Of a stretch of 14,822 nucleotides of DNA, positions 6,752 to 12,883 are shown one piece after another. The DNA is from a bacterium. GTDB lineage: Bacteria; Patescibacteriota; Patescibacteriia; UBA1558; S5-K13. Under the pieces are notes generated by a model, which saw only the letters and a list, made by a program, of their open reading frames with translations, did not search any database and was not told the DNA's origin. Each line of letters begins with the position of its first letter. Positions within the stretch are counted from its first letter, which is position 1. The stretch lies in assembly GCA_021106915.1 (NCBI GenBank), contig JAIOTH010000114.1, positions 1 through 14,822 on the forward strand, given 5' to 3'. A program made the position numbers and the translations under genes.

Positions 6752-7384
6752 TTATTTAACAAAATGTTTATTAATTACCTCTATTGCTTTTTTAGTTAAA
6801 ACTAAATACTCATGATTTAAAAGTGTATAAACATTTAAACTATCAGCTGCTAATATCTTAATATTTTTTAAATTTTTAGCAGAATCTTGAACATTATGAT
6901 CACTTTTTTCCAAACTAATTAAAATTTTCTTTTCAGCTAATTTTAAATTTTTAATATTTTTAATTAACTCCTTTGTTTTTCTATTTGTCATTTTAAATTC
7001 TTCTACTACTTTTAACCTATCATTTTGAAATTTATCACTTAAAACCATAAATAATGCTTTAAGTTTCATCTTTTTATTAAGACCTTTAGAAAAATTTCTA
7101 TCCTTACGAGGACCAAAAGTTACTCCACCACCTTTCCAAATAGGTGATCTAGAAGAACCATGTCTAGCCCTACCCGTTCCTTTTTGTTTCCATGGTTTTT
7201 TACCACCACCTCTAACTTCTGACATAGTTTTAGTGTGTGCCAAAACTTGTCTGCGGTTAGCTAAATAAGCCTCTACAACTTGTTGTACTAAAACTGGATT
7301 AATTTTGACATCAAACACTTCTGGGTTAAGTTTAACTTCACCAGTCTCTTTTCCTTCTAAATTATAAATTTTAGCTTTTAACAT
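6752..7384 (-). CDS. rplD: 50S ribosomal protein L4
   Basis: L4 has a globular domain on the 50S surface and a long loop that forms the tunnel constriction with L22; in E. coli it also regulates the S10 operon. The product has 210 residues, the usual length. The constriction loop is visible at about residues 55-95 (SEVRGGGKKPWKQKGTGRARHG, SPIWKGGGVTFGPRKDRN). C-terminal alpha/beta segments such as KILISLEKSD and HEYLVLTKKAIEVI match the family. It is separated from rplC by a palindromic element. The bases before the ATG include TATAAT only 3 nt away, with no Shine-Dalgarno. Confidence 0.97.
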   Translation of the reverse strand: MLKAKIYNLEGKETGEVKLNPEVFDVKINPVLVQQVVEAYLANRRQVLAHTKTMSEVRGGGKKPWKQKGTGRARHGSSRSPIWKGGGVTFGPRKDRNFSKGLNKKMKLKALFMVLSDKFQNDRLKVVEEFKMTNRKTKELIKNIKNLKLAEKKILISLEKSDHNVQDSAKNLKNIKILAADSLNVYTLLNHEYLVLTKKAIEVINKHFVK

Positions 7385-7399
7385 AATATTATAGCCATT

Positions 7400-7482
7400 G
7401 TCATCCTGAAGATGTCATCCTGAGCTTGACTCAGGATCTCAATTCAGGATCTCGAGATTCCGGATTAAATCCGGAATGACAA
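7400..7482. repeat. REP-like palindromic element between rplC and rplD
   Basis: A block richer in GC than its surroundings contains two strong palindromes. One has 8-bp arms, ATCCTGAG and CTCAGGAT, at 7417-7424 and 7430-7437. The other, 7457-7477, is a 10-bp-arm palindrome, ATTCCGGATT/AATCCGGAAT, around one base. It is bounded by GTCATCCTGA (7400-7409) and GGAATGACAA (7473-7482), giving a GTCAT...ATGAC frame. The form resembles the dispersed intergenic 'GTCATTCCGG...CTCAGGATGAC' palindromes known from several bacteria. No transposase is nearby. Confidence 0.75.
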
Positions 7483-7501
7483 CACAATCTTAATACTCTT
7501 C

Positions 7502-8332
7502 TTATTTAATTTCCTCTTTCTTAACTTCCTGTACAGGCGATTCGTGAATTGCTTCTTCTTTACTTTCTTCAACTTTACTCTCTTCAATCTTTATATCCTC
7601 TTTTTTATCTTTCTTGATTTCCTCAACCTTTTTTACTTCTTCCTTAATTTCCTCTGTTTTATTTTCAATTTTTTCGTCTTTTTTAATTTCTTCTTTATTT
7701 TCAATTTTTTCTAATTTCTTTAATTCATTAGTTCCGATAATAGAAACCATAGCATTTCTAGCACCAGCTATAGCTCCTTTTAAATATAAAAAATTATTTT
7801 CTAAATCTATTTTGATAATTTCTAGACCTGAGACAGTCACTTGGTCTCCACCCATTCTACCGCCCATTTTTGTTCCTTTAAAAACATGAGCTGGTCCTGT
7901 AGCTCCAATACTACCAGGCATTCTTGATTGATCTTTGTTACCATGTTGTTCATTTGTTCCATGAAAACCATGTCTTTTAACTACACCTTGAAAACCCTTA
8001 CCTTTAGAAATTGATCTAGCCTTAACTTTTTCACCTTCACTAAAAGTATTAATACCTATTTGATCTCCGGCTTGCAAATCTAATTCACCTTCAAATCTGA
8101 ATTCTTTTATAGTGCTAAATTTACCCCAATTTTTAAAAACACCTAATAATGATTTTTTAATTTTATTTCTTTTTCCATAACCTAAAACAACGGCCTGATA
8201 ACCGTCTGTTTCTTGAGATTTTATTCTTAAAACTCTAACTGGCTCAATTTTAATCTTAGTGACTGGAACTACTGTTCCGTCCTCTCTAAAAATCTGAGTC
8301 ATCTCTAATTTTTTTCCTAAAATAAAATTCAT
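7502..8332 (-). CDS. rplC: 50S ribosomal protein L3 with ~74-residue Glu/Lys tail
   Basis: L3 binds 23S rRNA early in assembly and sends a loop towards the peptidyl transferase centre. Residues 1-202 are the L3 core: MNFILGKKLEMTQIF, SISKGKGFQGVVKRHGFHG, MPGSIGATGPAHVFKGTKMGGRMGG, and VTVSGLEIIKIDLENNFLYLKGAIAGARN. Arg159 sits where E. coli has the PrmB-methylated Gln150, a common difference. Residues 203-276 are a low-complexity Glu/Lys/Ile tail with repeated KxEEIK-like words, giving 276 residues against a usual ~210. It follows a 222-nt leader after rpsJ. The upstream bases lack a clear Shine-Dalgarno. Confidence 0.96.
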   Translation of the reverse strand: MNFILGKKLEMTQIFREDGTVVPVTKIKIEPVRVLRIKSQETDGYQAVVLGYGKRNKIKKSLLGVFKNWGKFSTIKEFRFEGELDLQAGDQIGINTFSEGEKVKARSISKGKGFQGVVKRHGFHGTNEQHGNKDQSRMPGSIGATGPAHVFKGTKMGGRMGGDQVTVSGLEIIKIDLENNFLYLKGAIAGARNAMVSIIGTNELKKLEKIENKEEIKKDEKIENKTEEIKEEVKKVEEIKKDKKEDIKIEESKVEESKEEAIHESPVQEVKKEEIK

Positions 8333-8353
8333 ATCTCAAACAAAGTATTTATT

Positions 8354-8409
8354 AAAAAAAATCGTAACTTTAATCTTCTAATTAAAAATTAAAAATTTAA
8401 AGTTGCGAT
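8354..8409 (-). terminator. Terminator/attenuator-like hairpin before rplC
   Basis: On the transcript, bases 8409-8397 pair with 8373-8361 in a 13-bp stem with one C-A mismatch, directly followed by eight U residues (8361-8354). The stem is AU-rich and the 23-nt loop is large, so termination may be weak. It lies 21 nt upstream of the rplC ATG, inside the operon, where a full terminator would be harmful. An attenuator or partial terminator fits better. Inference from shape only. Confidence 0.5.
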
Positions 8410-8439
8410 TCTGCTTTAAAAAATTATTTAGGGCAGAAT
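8408..8439 (-). other. Second hairpin in the rplC leader
   Basis: ATTCTGC (8408-8414) is the exact reverse complement of GCAGAAT (8433-8439), giving a 7-bp stem with an 18-nt loop. It shares two bases (8408-8409) with the terminator-like stem, so the two compete only at their edge, and it overlaps the possible 8-codon upstream ORF. Confidence 0.4.
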
Positions 8440-8450
8440 TTAAATGACAA
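8423..8450 (-). promoter_or_regulatory. Candidate promoter in the rpsJ-rplC gap
   Basis: Reading the minus strand, TTGTCA (8450-8445; 5/6 to the -35 consensus) is followed after 16 nt by AATAAT (8428-8423; 5/6 to the -10 consensus). Transcription would begin near 8416 and include the terminator-like hairpin in a leader of about 85 nt. In DNA this AT-rich such matches arise by chance, so confidence is low. Confidence 0.25.
8424..8450 (-). CDS. Possible 8-codon leader ORF upstream of rplC
   Basis: On the minus strand a TTG at 8450-8448 opens an ORF reading MSFKFCPK and ending in TAA (8426-8424). It is preceded by AAAGGAG with a 7-nt spacer, the best Shine-Dalgarno-like sequence in the window. 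It sits just ahead of the terminator-like hairpin, the arrangement seen in peptide-dependent attenuators. Against it: TTG start, tiny length, overlap with a candidate -35 box, and neighbouring genes that do not use Shine-Dalgarno sequences. Treat as speculative. Confidence 0.2.
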   Translation of the reverse strand: MSFKFCPK

Positions 8451-8538
8451 TTTTAATCTCCTTTAAATCTTATCAAATTCTCTAGACACTTCCCCAAGGG
8501 TTATCTAATTCATCTAATAAAATATAAAATAATTTATT

Positions 8539-8551
8539 CCTCTATCAGAGG
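8539..8551 (-). other. Small hairpin just after rpsJ
   Basis: CCTCT (8539-8543) pairs with AGAGG (8547-8551) around a 3-nt loop, starting four bases past the rpsJ stop codon. The transcript continues AATAAATTATTTTAT without a real U-run, so this is more likely an RNA-processing or stabilising stem than a terminator. Confidence 0.35.
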
Positions 8552-8554
8552 TTA

Positions 8555-8986
8555 TCACATCTTTATTTCTATGTCAACACCATTCGGCAAATCAAGACTC
8601 ATTAAAGCGTCAATAGTCTTTTTGTCTGGATCAAGAATGTCAATTAGTCTTTTATGGATTCTCATTTCATACTGATCACGAGAATCTTTATGAACAAAAG
8701 TCGATTTTAAAACAGTATATTTTTTAATTTTAGTTGGTAAAGGAATTGGACCAACAACTTTGGCACCATGTCGAGCAGCTACATCAATAATAGTCTTTGT
8801 AGATTGATCTATTAGCATATGATCATATGCCTTAATCTTAATTCTGATTCTATTTAACATTTTTTGATCTTTTTCTTCAGTTTTTTCTGAACCCGTCAAA
8901 GAGTCAATATTTTCTTCACTTACTGCTCCCTTTGCTAAAATTTTGGAAGACTGCTTAGTAGTTTTTATTTTATCTTCTTTTTTCAT
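8555..8986 (-). CDS. rpsJ: 30S ribosomal protein S10 with N-terminal extension
   Basis: S10 belongs to the 30S head and, in many bacteria, also joins NusB in transcription antitermination. The family core begins at residue 43 (MLNRIRIKIKAYDHMLIDQST) and includes HGAKVVGPIPLPTK, HKDSRDQYEMRIHKRLIDI and the end LPNGVDIEIKM. Residues 1-42 are a Lys/Glu/Ser-rich extension, giving 143 residues against a usual ~102. Met43 (ATG at 8860-8858) is a plausible alternative start; neither site has a Shine-Dalgarno. The stop is TGA followed at once by TAA. This is the first gene of the S10 run. Confidence 0.95.
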   Translation of the reverse strand: MKKEDKIKTTKQSSKILAKGAVSEENIDSLTGSEKTEEKDQKMLNRIRIKIKAYDHMLIDQSTKTIIDVAARHGAKVVGPIPLPTKIKKYTVLKSTFVHKDSRDQYEMRIHKRLIDILDPDKKTIDALMSLDLPNGVDIEIKM

Positions 8987-8992
8987 AAATAG

Positions 8993-8998
8993 ATTATA
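8993..8998 (-). promoter_or_regulatory. TATAAT box 6 nt before the rpsJ ATG (weak candidate)
   Basis: A perfect TATAAT lies with six bases between it and the annotated rpsJ start, so transcription from it would begin at about the A of the ATG, giving a leaderless message. No -35 hexamer or extended -10 was seen at proper spacing; that region lies in the large hairpin. Confidence 0.2.
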
Positions 8999-9013
8999 AT
9001 TAATTTAGTGAAA

Positions 9014-9066
9014 ATTTACCCCCCACCTTTACTTTTTTTTTAAAAAAGTAAAGGTGGGGGGTAAAT
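9014..9066. repeat. Perfect 25-bp hairpin between tuf and rpsJ
   Basis: Bases 9014-9038 are the exact reverse complement of 9042-9066, with a three-base loop. The stem contains a run of six C paired with six G, then ACCTTTAC and a T6/A6 tip, so it is far more stable than anything around it. On the minus strand only a TTTT run follows before C, which makes it a doubtful intrinsic terminator. It sits at the junction of the str and S10 operons and could terminate partly, block exonucleases, or be a miniature palindromic insertion. Confidence 0.85.
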
Positions 9067-9086
9067 AGTCAAAGCTTATATCATCC

Positions 9087-10274
9087 TTATTTAATAATTT
9101 TAATTACCACTCCAGAAGCAACTGTTTTACCACCTTCCCTAATAGCAAACCTTTGCTTTTCCTCTAAAGCTACCGGATGAATCAATTTTACTTTCAAATT
9201 TGCTGTATCACCAGGCATTACCATTTCTGTTCCTTCTGATAATTCAACATCACCAGTCACATCACTAGTTCGAATATAAAATTGTGGTTTATATCCTTTA
9301 AAAAACGGTGTATGTCTACCACCCTCTTCTTTAGATAATACATATACTTCTGCTTCAAATTCAGTATGAGGAGTAATACTTCCTGGTTTGGATAGAACTT
9401 GTCCTCTTTCTACGTCTTCTTTCTTAGTTCCTCGTAAAAGAATACCAGCATTATCACCAGCTTGTCCTTGGTCTAGAGACTTATTAAACATCTCTACTCC
9501 AGTAACTACTGTTTTAGCGGTATCTTTAATGCCAACAATTTCAACCTCTTCATTTACTTTAACGATTCCTCTTTCAATTCTACCTGTCACAACTGTTCCT
9601 CGACCTTCAATTGAAAAAATATCTTCAATAGGCATTAAAAATGGTTTATCTAAATCTCTAACTGGTGTAGGAATATACTCATCAACTTTTTTCAATAATT
9701 CTAAAATTGGTTTTCCGGCATCACCACTAGGATCTTCAATAGCTTTTAGAGCTGATCCTTTAATAAATGGAATTTCATCTCCTGGGAAATCATATTTTTT
9801 TAATAAATCTCTTACTTCTTCTTCTACTAAATCAATTAATTCTGGATCGCTAACTTGGTCAATCTTATTTAAAAATACTACAATATAAGGCACACCAACT
9901 TGTCTAGCTAATAAGATATGTTCTCGAGTTTGAGGCATAGCTCCGTCAGCTGCTGAAACAACTAAAATTCCACCATCCATCTGAGCTGCACCAGTAATCA
10001 TATTTTTTACATAATCAGCATGTCCTGGACAATCAACGTGAGCATAATGTCTAGCGTCTGTTTGGTATTCAACGTGAGCTGTTGCAATTGTAATCCCTCT
10101 TTCTTTTTCTTCTGGAGCAGCATCAATTTGGTCAACTGATTTATTTTGAGCAACACCACCAGTGGCACCCAAAACTGTTAAAATAGCTGCTGTTAAAGTT
10201 GTTTTGCCATGATCAACGTGGCCAATAGTACCAACATTAACATGGGGTTTTGATCTATCAAAGGCTTCTGCCAT
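9087..10274 (-). CDS. tuf: Elongation factor Tu
   Basis: EF-Tu carries aminoacyl-tRNA to the ribosomal A site as a ternary complex with GTP. The 395-residue length is normal. The G domain shows G1 GHVDHGKT at 18-25, the switch I Thr62 in ERGITI, G3 DCPGH at 81-85 with catalytic His85, G4 NKID at 136-139 and G5 SAL at 174-176, so the nucleotide pocket is canonical. Domains 2 and 3 follow (GRGTVVTGRIERG, GYKPQFYIRTSDVTG, RFAIREGGKTV). Thr384 matches E. coli Thr382, the Doc kinase target. GGGAGAAAG upstream, with a slightly long spacer, is the nearest to a Shine-Dalgarno among the full-length genes. Confidence 0.99.
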   Translation of the reverse strand: MAEAFDRSKPHVNVGTIGHVDHGKTTLTAAILTVLGATGGVAQNKSVDQIDAAPEEKERGITIATAHVEYQTDARHYAHVDCPGHADYVKNMITGAAQMDGGILVVSAADGAMPQTREHILLARQVGVPYIVVFLNKIDQVSDPELIDLVEEEVRDLLKKYDFPGDEIPFIKGSALKAIEDPSGDAGKPILELLKKVDEYIPTPVRDLDKPFLMPIEDIFSIEGRGTVVTGRIERGIVKVNEEVEIVGIKDTAKTVVTGVEMFNKSLDQGQAGDNAGILLRGTKKEDVERGQVLSKPGSITPHTEFEAEVYVLSKEEGGRHTPFFKGYKPQFYIRTSDVTGDVELSEGTEMVMPGDTANLKVKLIHPVALEEKQRFAIREGGKTVASGVVIKIIK

Positions 10275-10296
10275 AATTTTACTTTCTCCCTATACA

Positions 10297-10313
10297 AGAC
10301 GCATTCAGCGTCT
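10297..10313 (-). other. Hairpin in the tuf leader
   Basis: AGACGC pairs with GCGTCT around a five-base loop, 22 nt upstream of the tuf start and just before the GGGAGAAAG sequence. It may influence tuf translation or message stability. No U-run follows, so it is not a terminator. Confidence 0.4.
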
Positions 10314-10396
10314 ATTTAATTAAATTTAATTTTTACTTAACACTAGATGTGTATAATAAATATACTAACAGAACTTATTGGAAAACGCAAGTGATT

Positions 10397-10669
10397 TTAG
10401 ACATTATCCGGCATTATATTTTTTTTGACCTCTGCTGAATAATCTGAAAATTTATTAAAAACACTATTTGGAATTTCATTCTGTACAAACGATTTATGCT
10501 CATCCATTTCTTTAGAAAAAATCGTTTTTACTTCATTTTTCTGACTTGCCTTTAATTCTTGATATTTATCTAAACTCATCATTACTGCCAAATCACCATT
10601 TTCTCTGCTTATAAAAATTTCTTTTTTTTCTTTATCTAAAATTTCAAATATTTTATCTAATTTAAACAT
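10397..10669 (-). CDS. Phd/YefM antitoxin-like small protein
   Basis: The 90-residue protein is not firmly recognised. Residues 14-40 (EKKEIFISRENGDLAVMMSLDKYQELK) match the pattern of Phd/YefM antitoxin N-termini: a strand, a basic-residue-plus-ENG turn, a hydrophobic strand, then LDxYQEL. In known members this part dimerises and binds DNA while the C-terminus neutralises a toxin (Doc, YoeB or RelE type). The C-terminal half here (41-90) is charged and resembles nothing known. No toxin gene adjoins it: fusA ends 132 nt upstream and tuf begins 122 nt downstream. It could be an orphan antitoxin or a repurposed regulator. A consensus-like promoter precedes it. Confidence 0.6.
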   Translation of the reverse strand: MFKLDKIFEILDKEKKEIFISRENGDLAVMMSLDKYQELKASQKNEVKTIFSKEMDEHKSFVQNEIPNSVFNKFSDYSAEVKKNIMPDNV

Positions 10670-10701
10670 TTATATTTTTTAATTTTTTATTAATACATTA
10701 G

Positions 10702-10728
10702 ATTATATTAATATTCTTAAAATGTCAA
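10702..10728 (-). promoter_or_regulatory. Promoter for the Phd-like gene, possibly also tuf
   Basis: On the minus strand a perfect TTGACA (10728-10723) is followed after 15 nt by a perfect TATAAT (10707-10702). Both sigma-70 hexamers are ideal, though the spacer is 2 nt shorter than optimal. Predicted initiation is near 10695, leaving a 5' leader of about 25 nt before the Phd-like ATG. Its place after fusA suggests the Phd-like gene and tuf can be transcribed independently of the upstream str genes. Confidence 0.6.
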
Positions 10729-10732
10729 TAAC

Positions 10733-10798
10733 AATACGAATTAAGAATCACGAATTACGAAAAATCCTAATCCGTACACCGTAATTCGTATTCCGTAT
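10733..10798. repeat. Inverted phrase repeat between fusA and the Phd-like gene
   Basis: The stretch is made of variants of AATACGAATT and ACGAATTACG in both orientations. A perfect 10-bp inverted repeat pairs 10750-10759 with 10780-10789 across 20 nt. It lies immediately upstream of the predicted promoter and fills most of the space to the fusA stop. A palindrome here could be an operator for the Phd-like protein, or only another intergenic repeat. Confidence 0.6.
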
Positions 10799-10801
10799 TT
10801 C

Positions 10802-12871
10802 TTACTTCCTCTCTCCAGCAATTATCTCTTCCGCAATTTTTTGAGGAGCTTCTTGATAATGACTAAATTCCATTGAATAATTTGCTCGACCCTGAGTCGT
10901 ACCTCGCAAAGTTGTAGCATAACCAAACAACTCAGACAAAGGAACTTTAGAATCAATTGATTTAGCATTTCCTCTATCTTCCATATTATCTACCTGTCCT
11001 CTCTTGGAATTTAAATCTCCAATAACATCTCCCATATAATCTTCGGGAGTTATAACATTTACCTTCATAATTGGTTCCAAAATTATTGGATTAGCACTAT
11101 TAAAAGCCGACTTAAAAGCCATCTTACCCGCTACTTTAAAAGATGCTTCTGATGAATCAACATCATGAAAAGAACCATCATAAACTGTAACCTCTACATC
11201 AACTATAGGATAATGAGCTAAGATACCTTCAGCAATAGCTTCTTTAACACCTTTTTCAATGGCTGGAATATACTCCTTAGGAATAACCCCACCTTTAACT
11301 TCATCATTAAATTTATAACCCTCTCCTCTTTCTAAAGGTTTGATTCTTAACCAACAATGACCATACTGTCCTCGACCACCAGATTGTTTAACGTATTTAC
11401 CTTCTGCTTCAACTTCTTTTTTGACAGCTTCTCGATAAGCAACCTGAGGTTTACCAGTATTTACTTCTACGCTAAATTCTCTTTTCATTCTATCTACTAA
11501 AACTTCTAAATGTAACTCTCCCATTCCCGAAATAATTACTTGTTGAGTATCATCATCAGTTTTCATTACAAAAGTAGGATCTTCTTCAGATAGTTTATTT
11601 AAAGCCATACCCATTTTTTCCTGATCTTGCTTAGTCTTTGGTTCAATGGCCATAGAAATTACTGGCTGAGGAAAACTAATTGATTCTAATAAAATATCAT
11701 CTCCTTCTGCACAAAGAGTATTACCAGTTCTAGTATTTTTTAAACCAATTACACCAGCAATATCTCCTGCATAAATTTCATCAACCTCTTCTCGAGAATT
11801 AGCATGTAAATAAACAATTCTACCAATTCTTTCTTTGGTATTAGTAGAAGCATTATATGCATAAGAACCAGCCTTTAAAGAACCTGAATAAACTCGAATA
11901 AAAATTAACTTTCCCACAAAAGGATCAGTAGCTACTTTAAAAGCTAAAGCGGAAAAATCTTCATCTTGAGCATTTCTAGTCACTTCTTCTTCAGTATCTT
12001 TTTTAAAACCTTTAATCGCTGGAACATCAACTGGTGATGGTAAATAATCCACTACTGCATCCAAAAATTTCTTAATTATTGCTGTTCGACCGTCACCAAC
12101 TAAAACTGGAAAAAATTCTACAGCAAGAGTAGCTTTTCTAATTAAAGTTTTAACTTCCTCTACTGTTAATTCTTCCCCATTTAAATATTTTTCCATCATT
12201 ACTTCATCAATCTCAACAATTTTTTCTAACATATCACCCCTTAACTTTTCAGCTTTTTCTTTCATATCTTCTGGAATTTTGTCTTCTTTAATTTCAGTAT
12301 GCTCATCATTAGCATAAACATAAGCCTTCATTTCTACTAAGTCAACAATTCCTTGATGTTGATCATGGACTCCAATTGGCAAAAATAAAGCAAATGCTTT
12401 ATCAGATAATCTTTCTTTAATAGAAGCCAAGCTCATATCAAAATCTCCACCCAAAGCATTAATTTTATTTACAAAACACATTCGGGGGACTTCATATTTA
12501 TCAGCCTGTCGCCAAACTGTTTCTGATTGAGGTTCAACTCCCATTTTTCCATCAAAAATACAAACTGCTCCATCTAGAACCCTTAAGGAACGTTCTACTT
12601 CTGCTGTAAAATCAACGTGACCAGGAGTATCAATAATATTAACTCGATTTTCTTTCCAAAAACAAGTTGTAGCCGCAGATGTAATTGTAATTCCTCTTTC
12701 TTGTTCTTGTTCCATCCAATCCATTTCAGCGGCACCATCATGAACTTCACCGATTTTATGTTTTTTTCCAGTATAAAAAAGAATTCGCTCTGTCACTGTT
12801 GTTTTTCCAGCATCAATATGAGCAATGATTCCAATGTTTCTAGTTTTTTCTAATGAATAATCTCTAGCCAT
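10802..12871 (-). CDS. fusA: Elongation factor G with atypical G4/G5 motifs
   Basis: EF-G is the GTPase that drives tRNA-mRNA translocation and, with RRF, ribosome recycling. The 689 residues include all five domains. G1 AHIDAGKT (18-25), switch I ERGITITSAATT and G3 DTPGH (81-85) are intact. G4 reads NKIN (135-138) rather than NKxD, and G5, normally GSA(L/F)K, reads GDGRT (259-263). Domain II (DPFVGKLIFIRVYSG), domain III (EEDPTF, SGMGELHLEVLVDR), domain IV (QSGGRGQYGH, GGVIPKEYIPA) and domain V (ILEPIMKVNV, MGDVIGDLNSKRG) look functional. It lies 12 nt after the lipoprotein gene. No Shine-Dalgarno is seen. Confidence 0.98.
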   Translation of the reverse strand: MARDYSLEKTRNIGIIAHIDAGKTTVTERILFYTGKKHKIGEVHDGAAEMDWMEQEQERGITITSAATTCFWKENRVNIIDTPGHVDFTAEVERSLRVLDGAVCIFDGKMGVEPQSETVWRQADKYEVPRMCFVNKINALGGDFDMSLASIKERLSDKAFALFLPIGVHDQHQGIVDLVEMKAYVYANDEHTEIKEDKIPEDMKEKAEKLRGDMLEKIVEIDEVMMEKYLNGEELTVEEVKTLIRKATLAVEFFPVLVGDGRTAIIKKFLDAVVDYLPSPVDVPAIKGFKKDTEEEVTRNAQDEDFSALAFKVATDPFVGKLIFIRVYSGSLKAGSYAYNASTNTKERIGRIVYLHANSREEVDEIYAGDIAGVIGLKNTRTGNTLCAEGDDILLESISFPQPVISMAIEPKTKQDQEKMGMALNKLSEEDPTFVMKTDDDTQQVIISGMGELHLEVLVDRMKREFSVEVNTGKPQVAYREAVKKEVEAEGKYVKQSGGRGQYGHCWLRIKPLERGEGYKFNDEVKGGVIPKEYIPAIEKGVKEAIAEGILAHYPIVDVEVTVYDGSFHDVDSSEASFKVAGKMAFKSAFNSANPIILEPIMKVNVITPEDYMGDVIGDLNSKRGQVDNMEDRGNAKSIDSKVPLSELFGYATTLRGTTQGRANYSMEFSHYQEAPQKIAEEIIAGERK

Positions 12872-12883
12872 AATATTTTAATT

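Noticed and set aside
7502..8332. L3 Arg159 in place of the PrmB-methylated Gln of E. coli
   Set aside because: Many bacteria outside Proteobacteria have another residue here, so it is not noteworthy.
8555..8557. TGA codon at the end of rpsJ as a sign of code 25 (TGA read as Gly, as in SR1/Gracilibacteria)
   Set aside because: It falls exactly at the normal S10 C-terminus and is followed directly by TAA; no in-frame TGA is seen within any conserved gene.
9388..9888. 166-codon open frame on the plus strand inside tuf
   Set aside because: It is exactly antisense to conserved EF-Tu coding sequence, has no recognisable domain, and follows from the codon bias of the real gene. Other plus-strand frames (227-445, 2565-2807, 3567-3770, 4289-4570, 7614-7889, 12617-12853, 12973-13215) are rejected for the same reason.
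10275..10396. Candidate tuf promoter TTGCGT - 17 nt - TAGTAT in the gap before tuf
   Set aside because: Both hexamers match poorly and such hits are expected by chance in this base composition; the promoter at 10702-10728 is far better.
10397..10669. Complete toxin-antitoxin pair
   Set aside because: No second small ORF adjoins the Phd-like gene on either strand; both flanks are intergenic repeats followed by fusA and tuf.
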